Assembly (NCBI GenBank): GCA_013399115.1
Contig: VXAA01003394.1
Span: 1-64,000, forward strand
Direction of reading: 5' to 3'
From: Anseranas semipalmata
Taxonomy: Eukaryota > Chordata > Aves > Anseriformes > Anseranatidae
DNA: 64,000 nucleotides
Made by a program: the position numbers and the translations under genes. Within the stretch, counting starts at the first letter, position 1; every line of letters starts with the position of its first letter. Under the pieces are notes generated by a model. It worked only from the letters and a program-made list of their open reading frames with translations, made no database searches and was not told the DNA's origin. Of the stretch, positions 47,311 to 60,644 are shown piece by piece.

Positions 47311-50300
47311 AGCAGACTAATTGCAGCAAATAGACCAGCGATATTCCTGATTTAAGGTGGTATAAAAGCAAAAGAGACAGCAAAATGAGCTTTTTTAAAC
47401 AACAATATCCACTGTGGTCACTGATTCTTAAGATGTTGTACAGTCATCATAAATCAAACAGCAGGTGGTTTTAATTGGTGAAATTATCCTTACTAATTTT
47501 TAAGCTGTCGAAGACAGATCTGAAGCAAGTTATGTGGTCGAGTTGGAGTGGATTGTTTCTTCTTAGAAATGTACAAAGCTTTGTCCTCAATTCTGAAAGT
47601 GGAAACATGACTTCTTCCTGTCTTTGCCTGGGCTTGCAGGACTTGCTCAAAGGAAGAATGATATTTGCTTTAAAAAAAGAAAGACAACATTTTTTAAAAT
47701 GTTCCAGAAAGATCAGGTCACGGCTTCCCCATAAGATGCTTAACATCTTTTGTAACAGTACCAATGATAATTTGCTCAGCTTTCAGACAAAGTGTGCCAG
47801 TAATAGTACAAAAAAATAAAATCAATGGCCATATCAGATGCAGAGCTGTTGCTCATGAACAGATTGATGTGTTCACGCACAATTGCTCTGAGAGGCCCTA
47901 GACATGTTGGGGTCAAATTGGCAAGATAGGTAGCAACTGTATTCTCACAGCAGCCTCCAAAGGAGAGAGGCAGATGTCTATCCTATCTTGCAAACACATT
48001 CTTTTACAATGTGTTACTTCATCTCTTTTATTGCACAAGAGGAAAGTGAGAGACAGAGAATCAAGCATAACACTAATGATAGACCATATGGAATCCATAA
48101 ACAATGTTGTTCTGGAATAAGATGGCCTTTAAAGGAGGTGGGGGCCCTACTGTACTTGGGCCAGACATTACCTAACTCCCCAGGTGAAAGAAGGAGAATA
48201 GGTGAGAATAGGGAGCAGACGCTGGGAGCATGCGATTCAGAGCAGGGATTTCTGGAAGATATAAAGAGCAGCTTGAATCCCTTTAAAGGTCTGAGTTTCT
48301 TTGTATTAAAATAGCCTGCTCCTGCTTTCTGAGAGTGAAACCTTCCTTACGAAGGCTACTGTAGAAAATGCTATTTTGAAACTGGATTAAGAATTGGACC
48401 TGTGGTTTGTGAACCATTTAGGAAATCCTGCACTTCTACGTGAAGGCATGGGGCTCCTAAGGGGGAAAATTATTGAGAGAACATCCTGCAGTTCAAAATG
48501 CCCTTGCTTTGATTAAAGAAAACCAGTAATAACAACACAGGCACAGGGCTGTCCAAGAAACAATGGATAGGAGAACAGCTACGCTGCCACTTTTACACTC
48601 TTGAAAAGCTCATTTTGGAAAGCACCGTACTCAGCAAGTTACCCCACTGAAAACAGTCATTGCCCTTGGTGGTAGCATCTGAGCCAGCCTAGCCCATTGA
48701 CCAAGTGGGACAGCTGTCTGCAGTGAGAAAGCTAGAGGAGTTAGTTATTTCTCTTCATGTTGCTTCTAAATGGCCAATGTTTTAATGGCATGTGTGTAGG
48801 GAAGAATGATAGTGTCTGTCTTTCCCAGCATATGTGAAGGTTTCAGGTTTTGGCCTTGTTGTATTTGACCTCATTTAGGACAAGAATGCTTTTATCTAAA
48901 TCAAAGCCAATTTCTAGTATTAGTCTGAACTTGTGAAGACCCCCAGTGAACAGAAATATCACAGGAATTAGGCAATACATTCAGAATGTATTTTGAAGTT
49001 TTAAGCATGTGCTTAAGTGCTTTTCTGGCTCTGCTTTAATGAAAGATGGAAACGTAATGTGGAAATATGACCGAGAAATTTTGTTTCGTTAAAATTGGAA
49101 TGAATCCCAGCGATGAACAAAAGTCAAAATGAAGTACTATTTTGAGATTTAAAAGTAGCTTTCCTCCATGATTATTCCTTTCATTTTGCTGCCACCTGAT
49201 GCAAGGCCACAGAAAGAATACCACAGCGAGCCTGCTGTCTGCATTTCTAATGTTAGGTAAAACATACCGGTTATTGAACAGTTTGACCTAGGTCCTTTCT
49301 TTCCTGAACATTCAAAACAATGTCTTTAGTCATTTATTGAGACCAAAATGCTGCACCCTGGCTTCAGAGTTGCTTTCTTAAAATCCAGAGGAATCATGAC
49401 AGACTATTTTTGGTAAACAGTGCCAATTCACTTTGTGACTTTTTTCAAGGTGGTTTGTCATACTAGGGCATGCTAGAGGGACACTACAAACAATAGTTGA
49501 AGTATGAAAGCATTGTGGGAGATTTCTGGTTGCTTCCCCAAAATTTATCTGACTTCCTTGAAAAGGTTGTAGGGCACAGAAAAAAGGAACAATAAATGGT
49601 TGATATAGGATGAAAAAAAAAGTTATTTCTGTTTTTGTTGTAATTCCGTAATTTATCTAGTAATAGCAGTAAAGAAGCAGGCCAAGCAAGGGGCCTTCAT
49701 CTGATGCAAAACATTGCAACTATACTGATATCAGTTTGTTTGTTTGGGGGAGAGGGTGCTGAGACCCAACTCAGCAAGCACCGAAAGGGTTTCCCAGTCA
49801 GACCCTGTACGTGATGGGGGCCTGTGTCTTTCTGCAGCTGCGACCAAGTTACCAAGCAGAAACAGCTGCTCAGCCAGCCCAGCCAAGGCCAAAATGAGGT
49901 GTCAGAGCAGGGCGCCCTTCGTGGTGGCTCAGGGAGAGGCAGAAAGTCTGAAGTGGAAGACAGTCAAATGTCTAGAGAAATAATGAAGGATTTTAAAAGG
50001 AACAATACTCTGTTGTTTTCCACATGATTTTTTGGTTGGGTTGCAGAGGAGTCTGGGTTTTGTCTCTCTGCACAGGGGGAAGTGACAAGTCGGGAGGAGG
50101 TAACTGTGCCGAGAGGTGGTGAGAACCTGCGCTGGAGTAGCTCGGGGCTCGTCACACATTTCTTTGCTCTGGGGGCTGATGCTTTTTCACAGCACTTGTG
50201 AGAATGGTGCTACCACTAGCATGGCAGAAATAGCAATGTCTCATGAAGGCTGCTGTGCTGGGTCTGAGCTCCGTGGGTTACTGTGCGTGTTGACAGATGA

Positions 50301-50618
50301 CTCTGACAGTCCTCTTCTCCTGTATTTACTAGAGCTATAGATTCTGACTGTGAGCCAAGAGCTAAATGGGTCCAAACTGATGAAGGATAGGTCAGTCAAT
50401 TGCTAATGCGTGTGATGGTCTGGATGCAATCTGGATGGCAGGGATGAGGGGAAGGTTATCTATGTGTTCTGTTTCTCATGTGCAGCCATTGTTGGTTACT
50501 GTTGTAAAATGTGACAACATAGTCTAGCCTTTTTTGTTAGTCATTTGAAAAAACAACTCATGATAACAACTTGTCACAGTCTTCCTTTCTGAATTTAATA
50601 AAAGATAGGTGGCATTCC

Positions 50619-50634
50619 TTTTTTTTTTTTTTTT
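50619..50634 (+). repeat. Poly(T) tract
   Basis: Run of 16 T bases. Confidence 0.9.
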
Positions 50635-52745
50635 AAGAATCCTGCAGTACAATAACATAAAATGGAAAATATATCTCTGAATATGATCAGCTCTTTTTAG
50701 CACGCATACCCTGGACACCCATGAAAATCCAGTGAACACTACATTAGCATGGGGAAGCACACGAAAGAAAAATGGAGCAAGAAGATGATATATACTAAAA
50801 TTTTTCCTACTGTGACTTTTAACACCACCTTTTTTCATAGCTCAGCAGGAAACCTGAGCTATGCTGAGCAATTGCTACACGGCATGGTAAACCAACACGT
50901 GGGTTTTCAGTATGTTATCTCTAGTTTAGTGGAACTTTGTAGGGCAACAACCCACTAGTAGATCACAACTCATTTTGGCAGGCCATTTTGTGTGCATTAT
51001 TGACCTTTTCTTGCTGTCCATAAATCCTTGACAATGCTGACACAGAAACGCACCAAGTGACCTTTCAAAAAATGTTGGAAATAATCCGTTCCAGCTGCAG
51101 GCTGAGGACACTGACCATATTCAAATATAAATCTCTCCATCAGCACCATGGACTGCTGGCAACAGCAGCATTCACACTCCCCAAACCGATTCTCCACACC
51201 ATGTGATGTGATGGCCTGATGTCACTTCTAAAAAAAAAAAATCACTCTGGTTAAAAGCAGGAGGAAGAAACCCCATTTTTAAAGCTGAATGTGTAAGGAA
51301 AACGTAGGACAGCACTGGCTTGACTTTCTCCTAAAGCTGGCTGGCAACTAGAGCATCCTCCCTTGACAGCTCTTAGTGTAAAATGTTCTTAGCACCTGTA
51401 AGTCTTGTGGTCCTCAGGCTCAAGCCCAGAACAAAGTGTACGTTTCCTGGTTTTGAGCTGGAACCCTTTCGTCCTGTTTTAAAGCATAAGAATTCCTCTC
51501 AAAACTCCTTGTGCAATGTATTGTCTCCAGTTGCAGAGTGCAATGTTTGTTTTTCCCTTTCTTCTAAAAGAAAAAATCAACACTTTGAGAAGTGACTCGC
51601 CATCTGTGATGAACTATTGCAGTTGTGCAGGACCCTTACAAGACTAGATCCTTGAACCAAGCACCTGGGTTAGCTAGGCTGTGTTAAGGGCCTCTTGTCT
51701 GTGGATACGATCTTAACTTGAGGTCGGCAATGGTTGAGCTGCTTTGAATCACCTCTTGATGAGCATTTTCTGTAGGCTGAGAGCACTGTGAGTATGCAGA
51801 CTGGCTTAGCTTGGGGCACTTTGTTCGTGTTCCTAAACTAATTAGCTCTGTTTTATATCCATTGAAGAACTTCTATGGTTTTCCACAGGAAGAAATATAT
51901 CAGTGTATGTGAGATAAGTAACAAGTACTTCCAAATAGCTGGGCAAACTTCTGCATTTCTTTGGTTGAACTAGGAAGATCTCTAACTGCCAAGATCAGGA
52001 TAAGGTGCTGATGGGAGATTCTGCATGTTACAAGGTGTCTTCTGAAATGTATGATGTCAAGCTCTGACATGTATAAGAGGAAGTTCCATTCAGGTAAACA
52101 GAAAAGACAAAATGTTCCTATCTAGCTGCTTCCATATAGTAGCTGACAGAAAGATTGTATCATATATAAATTGGTCTTACAAATCCCACTGGATCTTTGT
52201 TATGGATACCAATCATATTAATAATGTTTCACATTTTCAGTCCAAAGTAATACAGTTTGTTTAAATTTGTTTCCAGGAATTTCACTGATGTGGATAGCCA
52301 GGAAAAGACGGCTAAATAAATTAAATGAAGTTTGCAATAATCTTTTTTTCTTTTGTTTCTTTCTCATTACACATCCTGAGTAGTAATCCTCAAAATGTTC
52401 TTGTTTTCTGCCCCCTTGCAAGGATCTGTTTTTCCTTCAGATACTTTGTCACTGCTGGACTCTGTAATGCAGGTTTGGCTTTGTTAATATGCTTCTTTCT
52501 GTTTGCTTTGTTTTTAATTCTGGGAAAGAAGTAGTAGTAGCATGTTCTGCATATAGGAGTGCTTCACATTTCCTTTCCAGCTGGCTAGTATATATTTTTT
52601 GTAATTGTTGTTTCTACATTTGTTTCAAATTTCCCTGCCTCCTTGAAGTAAGGGATAATGGTTTTGAGAACTAGTTCATGAGTATTAAACTCATCTGTGT
52701 AAAAGGGAGTTCCAACAGCTTGGATGAGATTCTAACACATTTTTT

Positions 52746-52835
52746 TTCCCCTCATAGGGCCAGCGACCATGTAATGATCTAGTCCAGCCTTCTGTATAAG
52801 GCCATAAACTTCACTATGGTTCCACAGCTTCTTTT
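52746..52835 (-). mobile_element. Ancient CR1-like 3'-end fragment
   Basis: The + strand reads tcatagggccagcgaccatg, then aatgatctagtccagcctt and ctgtataaggccataaactt. This parallels the antisense tail of an old amniote LINE: ggccagaagggaccattgtg, atcatctagtctgacctcct, gtataacacaggccatagaa. Short and highly diverged. Confidence 0.45.
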
Positions 52836-52839
52836 TTTT

Positions 52840-55440
52840 GTGTACTCTCTTAAATACAGCGTAAATACTAAGCAATGGAAAATCTGATAAAAGGCTTCTG
52901 AGAAATCATGGTGAGAAATGCTCTAAGAAACCTTAAATTTGGACCTTTGGTGGATCTAAAGAGGGATATGCAATTAGCAGATGCCTTTCATAGCTGCATG
53001 TAAACTTTTAGTAAAACAATAAAACAACTTAGCATGTCTCGAATATTCTGGATCCCTTAGATTTTAAATAAAAGTAAAGATTTATATGTGTGTTTGAGTT
53101 GACAGTATGCTTTTTGTGCAGAATGCTTCAATGCCATTTCATTCACTGAACATCTGTTTGTTTTTTGTCACAGTATCTTTATGTAGACCAATCATTCTTT
53201 TACATCTCAAGATAATACTTTACATATTCTGTCTATACTTGCTGTTAAAAAATGTTGAAAATTTGTTCATACCATGGTTTGTGTATGTCTTCAGCACTTA
53301 CACCTCCTTGTGCTATTGGAGGTCTTTAGATTCAGTTCTGAAAGATTCTCACATGGAAGAAGCTGGAATCTTTAAATTGGAATTGCACATATTCCTTAAA
53401 ATTTTCTTTGTTCCTGTCAGTCAGTACTGAACTCACTGAAGAAATTGGTAGTGTTCGGGTGAATAAAACTGGAAAGAAAGCCATTGGTATGTCTATGTAG
53501 CAGGATATCACCAAAGGTTCCTTTCACCCTTCGTGCTCTTTCTGACAGAGCACTAGACATCCACAGCCTCTTTAATGAGAGCTCCCCCTCACCACTCTTA
53601 TTTCAGCTTCATGATTTTATGTTTCACTTACAAAGAAGGATCTAATCTGGAGTCCTGCTTTTATAGTCCAAGCTTCCCTGGGAAGACCATTTAAACTAAG
53701 TTCCCTTTTTTACCTTTCCTCTTCCTCCTACCTCGAATTTCAGTAACTAATTTAATCAGGAAAGTATTTTCCCATTTGTTTCCTGACCATTTGTATCCTC
53801 AACCAGTCATAAAGCTGATGTCCCCAATAGTAATGACAGGCAGCTGTCACCTCTCTGGAGGGTACATAGCTTAGCACTCTATTTGGCCAAGCTTCAAATG
53901 CAGTGTTAACCTGTACTGAAAGAAAATGCTTTAGCTTTAGTTTTCCCAATGAGAAATTAGTAAAAATCTCAATCTAGCATTTGGCGGCAGCAGTGTTTAA
54001 ACCAGCTTAAGTGGTTCCCATCTTTTGATAGATACCCCTCTATTGGATAACCATGAAGAGAGTGGAATCAGAGCTGTGATATGGCTGGAAAAATTACCTT
54101 AACTGAGAAAGTTGTATTTCTGCTAGATCTGCTCCTCAGTCTGGTTTGCTGTGTGGCTGTCCTGAGCTGCAGAGCCGGAGGGGAGAGAGGATGGTGGTGC
54201 AAGAAGCAAGCACCTTGGACAGAGAAAACCAACAGCAGCAGTGCTATTAAAGGAACGATGCTGTTAAAGGAGTGCATGGTTCTACACGAGCCTGTATGAA
54301 TCACAGCTTCAGGATGAAGTCTCTTCATGCACCCACAAACTGATATCCCCCCTTGTACCAACATGGCGATGCCTGCAGGTGTGTCTTTTGTGTGAGACAA
54401 AAGAATTATTATCTGAGGGGACAATGAGTTTGGGATGAACAGACCCACCTGGCAGAGCCTTGAATTTCAATGAATTTGTTGTCCAGATAATTCCTTTGAA
54501 GGAATTAGAAAGATAGTTTGAGGAAAAGAAATATTTTCCAGCCATTAAGAACTGATGAAAAGTTAAGTTCTTCTCTGTGGCAAGCCTCCTAAAAGTATCT
54601 TAGTACAAAGGTATAGCTTCTTATTAAATCATAGGAAAACAAATCGTTTTTCTGAAAAGGGCAATGAGATAATTTAGTACAAGTTGACCATAACTAGAGT
54701 TACAATTACAGTCTTTACATTGTATAAATACTATTTAGAATTTTTTTAAATAGTGTCTAGGTGATTTGGATTTCCCAAATATTTAACGGCACACTTATCT
54801 GAAACTCTTGGGGATCAAGGCAAGGTGTTTGTTTGTTTGCTTGTTTTGTATCATTTATGTTCAACAGCAACATATTACTTTTACATTTATAACTTAAATG
54901 ACCCTTTTGGTACATTCAAGGAAGGCTAGATTGCCCTTTCTTTTGCCTCTTAGTTCTGCTGAGCTAACCACTGAGTTTTGTAATAAAGAACAGGTTTCAG
55001 ACTGCATATATACAGGGAACAATTTGTTAAATTTTAAAAAGTTTCTGCACAGTTACTTTCTGGGCACTCCAGTTCTTTTAAGGATAAATCCTGGGAATTC
55101 ATAGCAGACAATTTTATCAAAATATGGTTCTAAAATAACAGTATCCAGGAAAATGAGTTTTTTTCACTGGCTAGTGGAGTACAGTACATTTACTACTAGT
55201 ATAATGGGGTGGGATGAACCTGCAACAACTTTTAAAGTCCTAGTGACTTAAATTAGTAGCAGATAATAGAGATGTTACTATACCTAATGCAGCCTCTTTG
55301 GACTTAGCATCATCAGAAATATGGAAAGATATTCTGCTTTGACTGCAATAGAAGGAAAATACTAGGAAAAAGGACAGACAGGATTTCTTCCACAATGAAT
55401 GTTGACCTTGGGCAGTTCAAGAGTTTATAAGCCTTGAAAG
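52840..55440. other. Intergenic block without genes
   Basis: AT-rich unique-looking sequence with short open frames on both strands (up to 126 codons, at 54068-54448 on the - strand) and no recognisable protein or repeat. Confidence 0.4.
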
Positions 55441-55444
55441 CAAA

Positions 55445-55725
55445 AGTTGAAAATTTTTAATCCAATGTAAGTAAGGTTGCTTCTCTTGTGAGGACTGTAA
55501 TACCATCTATGGGAATACGTCATCAGTGTTTGCTCTCAGAAGATTTTTGGCAAACACTTCTTCTGAGCCCACCAGCTTCTTTATTTGTTTCTTCACATCC
55601 TTTGGTAGAGACATCAGTCCCCAAATTCTGTCAACTTCCTCTGATTGCCCACCTAAAGTCAGAACTGTATAGACCTTTGCCAATATTCTCTGTTTTAAAG
55701 CACGTAGCATACAGGGTTTCTGCAC
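55445..55725 (-). pseudogene. Unidentified protein-like relic, frameshifted
   Basis: The reverse strand from 55725 to 55507 encodes a coherent, soluble-looking sequence with ILAKVYTVLTLGGQSEEV, IWGLMSLPKDVKKQIKKL and EEVFAKNLL, then reaches a TAG. A one-base shift at that point continues into IDGITVLTREATLLTLD and a stop. The amino-acid composition, with alternating hydrophobic and charged residues, differs from chance frames nearby. No splice sites frame it and the upstream part decays into stops, so I read it as the tail of a processed pseudogene or a transposon-derived gene. I do not recognise the parent protein. Confidence 0.35.
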
Positions 55726-55899
55726 ATGTAGAAGTTATGAATTCTCAAGGTTGGATGTTAATGTTTGTTCTCCTTTCAGTGGGGCAGGTAAAACAAATAC
55801 TGGGGAAAAATATTCTTCTTTGCTTGACAAAGTGAACCATCTGAAATTATCGTCCTTTTGCATAAAACAGATAAAAGGTTACTTTAGTTACTTAGAGTA

Positions 55900-58800
55900 G
55901 AAAACAGGGAACTAGATTTCAGTAAACCTCCTGGGAATATATTTTTTTCAGCTGTAAACCTTTTAGCAGTTCTAGGACTAAGGCTGGGAGTAGTGCTGTT
56001 AGAGTAAAAAAGACTGCTTCCAGGAATGAACAGGAAGGGTATATCTAGAATACTAAAAGTCTAAGATTTATAAGTGAAGGCCTCTAGTCAAACTTGGGTC
56101 GGAAACAGATTTCAGGGAACTAGAATCAAAAGATGTGGTCACTGAATTAATTCTTCACATTCACAAAGCCAAAAGTGACCACTGAATAATATTAGACACA
56201 TTTAGGTAACAATAAAGTATAAGCATTAGGATAAAAGTCATATCTAGGCCACCCAGAGACTTTTAAGTGCATTCGTTTGCCATATTTGTACTAGTGCAGC
56301 TTAACGTTGGTGATTAGGTAATAAAAGAGGAGTCTGCCATGAGGCAACTTTCATCCGGCATTGAACTCATATTCATGCCAAGGTTCCCATCTGCAAAAGC
56401 AATGAGACCTCCATTTATTTGCAGCTTAACATCTAAAGCTTAGGCAAGATTTATCCCTAACAGACTGGCCACCTGTTAGTGTTTTCTAACATCTAAAACT
56501 AATAATAACTTCTGAATTATTGTTTTTTTCTTTTTAAGTTTTTTTTTAAACAACTTCTAGTTGGTATATTTTCACGGAATTGCTGTGTTCTTGGTTATTT
56601 GCTGAATTTTGTGATTATTTTCAGTAAAGTGCTTTAAAAAACTTATTTCTTTAATGAGAGCTGGTTCCTTGAGATCTATTATTATATTCTCAGCTCATAT
56701 ATGTGGATTAAAAGAGTACTCAAAAAGAGAGCAGGAGACCCAGGTTCAGTCTTCATGTTCTCATTCCCCCACCTCGCTGAGATCCCCAGTGAACAAAGGG
56801 AATGCTGAAATCTGAATGCTGTAGGTCTCTGAAAGAATTGTCTTAACCACCAGCCTGGAGAGCAAATTGTTTTATCTTGGGAACTGCTTTCTCTATGTAA
56901 AGTGAGAAAAGGGGGAAGTTCACATGAATGTTCCCTATGGGCAACTTGTTAGGATGCTTCGTCTGAGCATGAAGTGGATTTTTAACATCATGAATGGTGT
57001 GGCAAAAGGCCAACATCCCATGGGGTGTACCAAGTAATAAAGAAGATATTGAATGTCTAAGGTAGTCCTTTCTTTATTGTTCCTACTGGAGCATTTAAAC
57101 TGTTTTTAAAAGCGTCCTCCAAAACACTATTATGTATTATACAATAATTTTGCTCATAGTCTATGGGCAGTATTTCTGAGATCTTATGTTTTTGTGTTGA
57201 CATCCTTCCCCTGACCTGCTTCCCACTTGTGGGACTAGGCCAGAATTTCCAATGAAATAAACTATGGCATACTGCCCTAGTGTTACATGGAATAGGCTGG
57301 CTATACTAGGCTCAATTCTTATCAGATCTTCGTACTTTTCTAGTGAGTTAATAACTTTCTAAAACAGAAATAAAGTTGTATCAACTAGAGTCCAAGCCTA
57401 AATGCAAAATAGCTGATGACTTCATTATATTGGTCAGTAATGACTGATCTCAAGCATACAGAAAAGCTGTCCCCTGTGGATCCTCTTTTCCAGTGGTAAC
57501 TAGGTCAACTTACCTAATACTAATCCCATTCTCCCTAAAGGAAAGGGAAACACTGATAAGAAATTTCAAGAAAATTCAAGAAAGGATATCTCTTTTTAGT
57601 CCTGTGGAGAGAATAATAATGCCATCAATTAACATAGAAGCTTATTAGGCATATGACTTTGCTCTCACTTTTGCAATGCTTCATTGAGATGTCTGCTTAT
57701 GTTTTATATGTCTTGTCAAGGAATTACTCTCTCTTGCTTTTGATACAAGATATGAAGATATGCCCTGGTCAGAGCAGGGAACCTGTGCCATATTACAGTC
57801 TATTCTACTTCAAAGTTAGTTAAGGGATAGCTGAACGGCAGCAGAGACCAAACAGGACACATCATCTTTCCTTTGTGCAATTTTGCCAACTGCTTTTTAG
57901 AACAAAGCATTAAAAAATACCAGCTTTAACTTTTGCAGATTCCTGGGCCCTCCATATTTCTGTTGCTCTGTAGTTTCAGTCTCCCTGGTGCCAACTGTTG
58001 TCATCCTGTCTGTAGAGCTATACAGTATTTGCATAGGTGTCAGTCCCCAGCTGCCTGAAGAGTTGCACGGCTGTGTTATGCCTCTATATATCCCGTGTCA
58101 TTATTATGCTCCCTCTGGGAATACTTGTTCACATTGTTTTGTCCTTCCACACTGTTGGTGGGTACTGTTGACTTAGTCTTTACAATAGCATGATTTGTTG
58201 GAAACATTGCAATTGGGAACTTGAAGATTTTACCACTTAAATGTAAGTGAGATGAGGCTTGCTATAAATTCCTGCATAACTCACAACTCTGTGCAAATCA
58301 AAGTAAATTTTGGTCAACTAAATCCACATATCTGCTTCTTTCATATTGGAATAAACTGATTGAATAAACTATTTTTTGCTTAAAAAATTGTTTGATTAGC
58401 CACAAGGGGCCTTCCACTTCAGTACAGCTACATCTAACTCCTGGGTACTCCATCAGCCAGTGGAAACCTGAAATCAGGTACCTGAGAATAGGGCCTAGGG
58501 AACTGAGAGGGAATATTATCATTCATTCCATCATTAAATGGCCAAATCAATAATTTAAAATAATCTGTTTCTAGCAATTAACCTTTTTTTCTTCTGTCTG
58601 GGTTTGAGTCCCCTATGAACCCAGCTCCCTCCTGGAACTGGCCACAGAAGCTAAATTTCTTGTGAACAGAACAAGTAAAACAGATATAGATGAGCATATA
58701 GGATTCACTGCTCTGTTAATTAAAGGAGCTAAATGCTATCTTAGAAAACTCTCTGCTGTACATGAGAGAATTCCTGTGAGCACTTTCATGGACAATCAGT

Positions 58801-59400
58801 TAAACCTACTCAGTATGTTTGATTACAAAAAAAATATATATATATATTATTTTTTAACAGTTTATTGGCAGTCCCAGTTTAAGATCTTGGCATTTAAGCT
58901 ACTGAAGTGACTGTAACTTATTACCGAAAATGAAGGTAGTGCATATCTCCACTAAACCAGGTGATGAGCACAGCAGAAGAGTAGAAATGCAAGTGAATGT
59001 GTCTGTATTCTGTGAAGGGTTTGGATGTTGAACACCAAGCAATTATAGGAGCACCAGTATGAACAATTGGTTAAAAATAATTACTTGTGAATGATTACGT
59101 ACCCAATAAATACTGTCCATCTTGTGTGCTGCATGAGGCTGAATGAAATAATAATGTGGTTCATAAAGACTCTCTCATACTGTGTATGCATAAAGATTTT
59201 GAATTAAAATTGCATAAGCAACCTTATATCTGATATCTTCTGAATTCTGATTGCTTAACTTAGAAATCTTAATGAGCTTACTAGACTAAGTGAATTTAAT
59301 CAGTGGTATCATTTGGACTAAAATATAGGAGGGAAGAATACAGACAAGACCTGGATTTACTTTAAGTCAAAGGACCAAAAAATTACTGTTCTGTCCAAAG
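55900..59400. other. Intergenic block without genes
   Basis: AT-rich. At 56728-56880 the text gagcaggagacccaggttca, then cttaaccaccagcctggaga, resembles an old tRNA-derived SINE-type repeat. An (AT)n tract lies at 58834-58848. No supported coding sequence. Confidence 0.4.
58834..58848. repeat. (AT)n microsatellite
   Basis: Alternating AT after an A run. Confidence 0.9.
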
Positions 59401-60640
59401 TTGAGAGCCATGCTTTCATCCTGGCTAAAAACATAACCACCTTCAAAATAAGAGCACAATATGAGAAAAGGTATTGGATTTAAGCTTTAAGTAAGAGAAT
59501 ACAGGTGGAAAGAAGGATCGTTAAGCAAAGAAAATGACATTTTATAGTTCGTGAAGTATAGAAAGAACAATTAAAACCTGTAAGATAGCAGAAGCTGAGC
59601 CAGTTAGACATCACAAAAGAATTCAAAAGAAAGAACCAAAGGTTCTTTAGCCTTATAAATAAAATGAGGGGGCTACTCTTCATTTGGAAGTGGTAGGAGT
59701 AGATGGAAGGTTGTCCCACCACTAAATTATTAATTTGCTTCAATTTTGAATAAGTACACACTAGATTTTTTTTTTTTTTAACAAGTTAAATGTATTAGAT
59801 GTAAGATACCTCACCTTGAGTAAATTGATACTGTGCTCTGTGAGAAATTGCTGGTTAGTAAAGGCAGAAGAACTGGTTTGGGCAGAGACAATGTTGAGTG
59901 ATTACTGAAACAGTGGTATTGAGCTGTAAGGAATATGCTAGTGGTATTCTTGAGATTATGGACTAAACACAATAAGATATAAATATCTTGAATAATCAGC
60001 CTGAATAATTGCAATAAAAAGACACTGAACAGAGAAAATTACAAATTCATGCCTTTGGAGTTTAGTAACAGGATTCATCAGTAGAGGGGGAGAAAGATTT
60101 TGTATTAGTTAATCATAAAATGCTTATAATCCATAAGTGGGATACAACCATGGAAAAGACAAATTCAGTCACTGTATTTATTATGCAATACATTTTCAAT
60201 AGAGGTGGGGCATTAATTTTACCCATATCCAGGGTACTCATCCAGAATGTGGTGTGTGGATCTGGTTATACATATTCTAGAAACCTAGAACTCAACTAAA
60301 AATTCAAAGTAAGGTGAATGGGGTTATCAAAAAAAAAAATTAAAAAATAACAGAGCTAATATGTTAGAGCAAGCCAGGGGAGTAGGCATTGTGTAGTACA
60401 GCAAAACAAGAGCTAGGAGAAATTTAACACATTTCAAAATGTACAATGGAAAAATGGGGAGAAAAGAATTATTTAAGCTAAATTACAATCTTGACAGAAG
60501 AGTACATAGGTAGAAGATGCTCTTGAAAAGATGCAGCTGAAAAGTAATGACAATTTTGAGTGTAGACTAAAGCAGTGTTCTAGAAGAAAGAAAATGAAGA
60601 CTAAATAAATTAAAAGATATGGCAACTTGTGAGAATTTAT
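59400..60640 (+). mobile_element. Ancient CR1-type LINE, degenerate ORF2
   Basis: Collinear blocks of an old CR1 ORF2 can be followed on the + strand. At about 59635-59670 it reads aaccaaaggttctttagcct followed by ataaataaaatgagg, and at about 59730 tttgcttcaattttgaataa. At about 60090-60270 it reads gaaagattttgtattagtta, gtgggatacaaccatgga, aaattcagtcactgtat, attttcaatagaggtgggg, then catccagaatgtggtgtgtg. This corresponds to the DLGVIVDHKLN, NSVLGCI and HPEYCVQFW parts of the protein. Indels are many and no reading frame survives. Confidence 0.55.
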
Positions 60641-60644
60641 GATT

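Larger units (their letters stand above)
45363..52745. other. Intergenic block without genes
   Basis: Contains a 17-bp tandem duplication at 45554, a (TG)n tract, a poly(T) at 47084-47106, a palindromic old repeat at about 47214-47310, another poly(T) at 50619-50634, and a slightly GC-richer patch at about 49740-50340 with short open frames. Nothing resembles a known gene. Confidence 0.4.
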
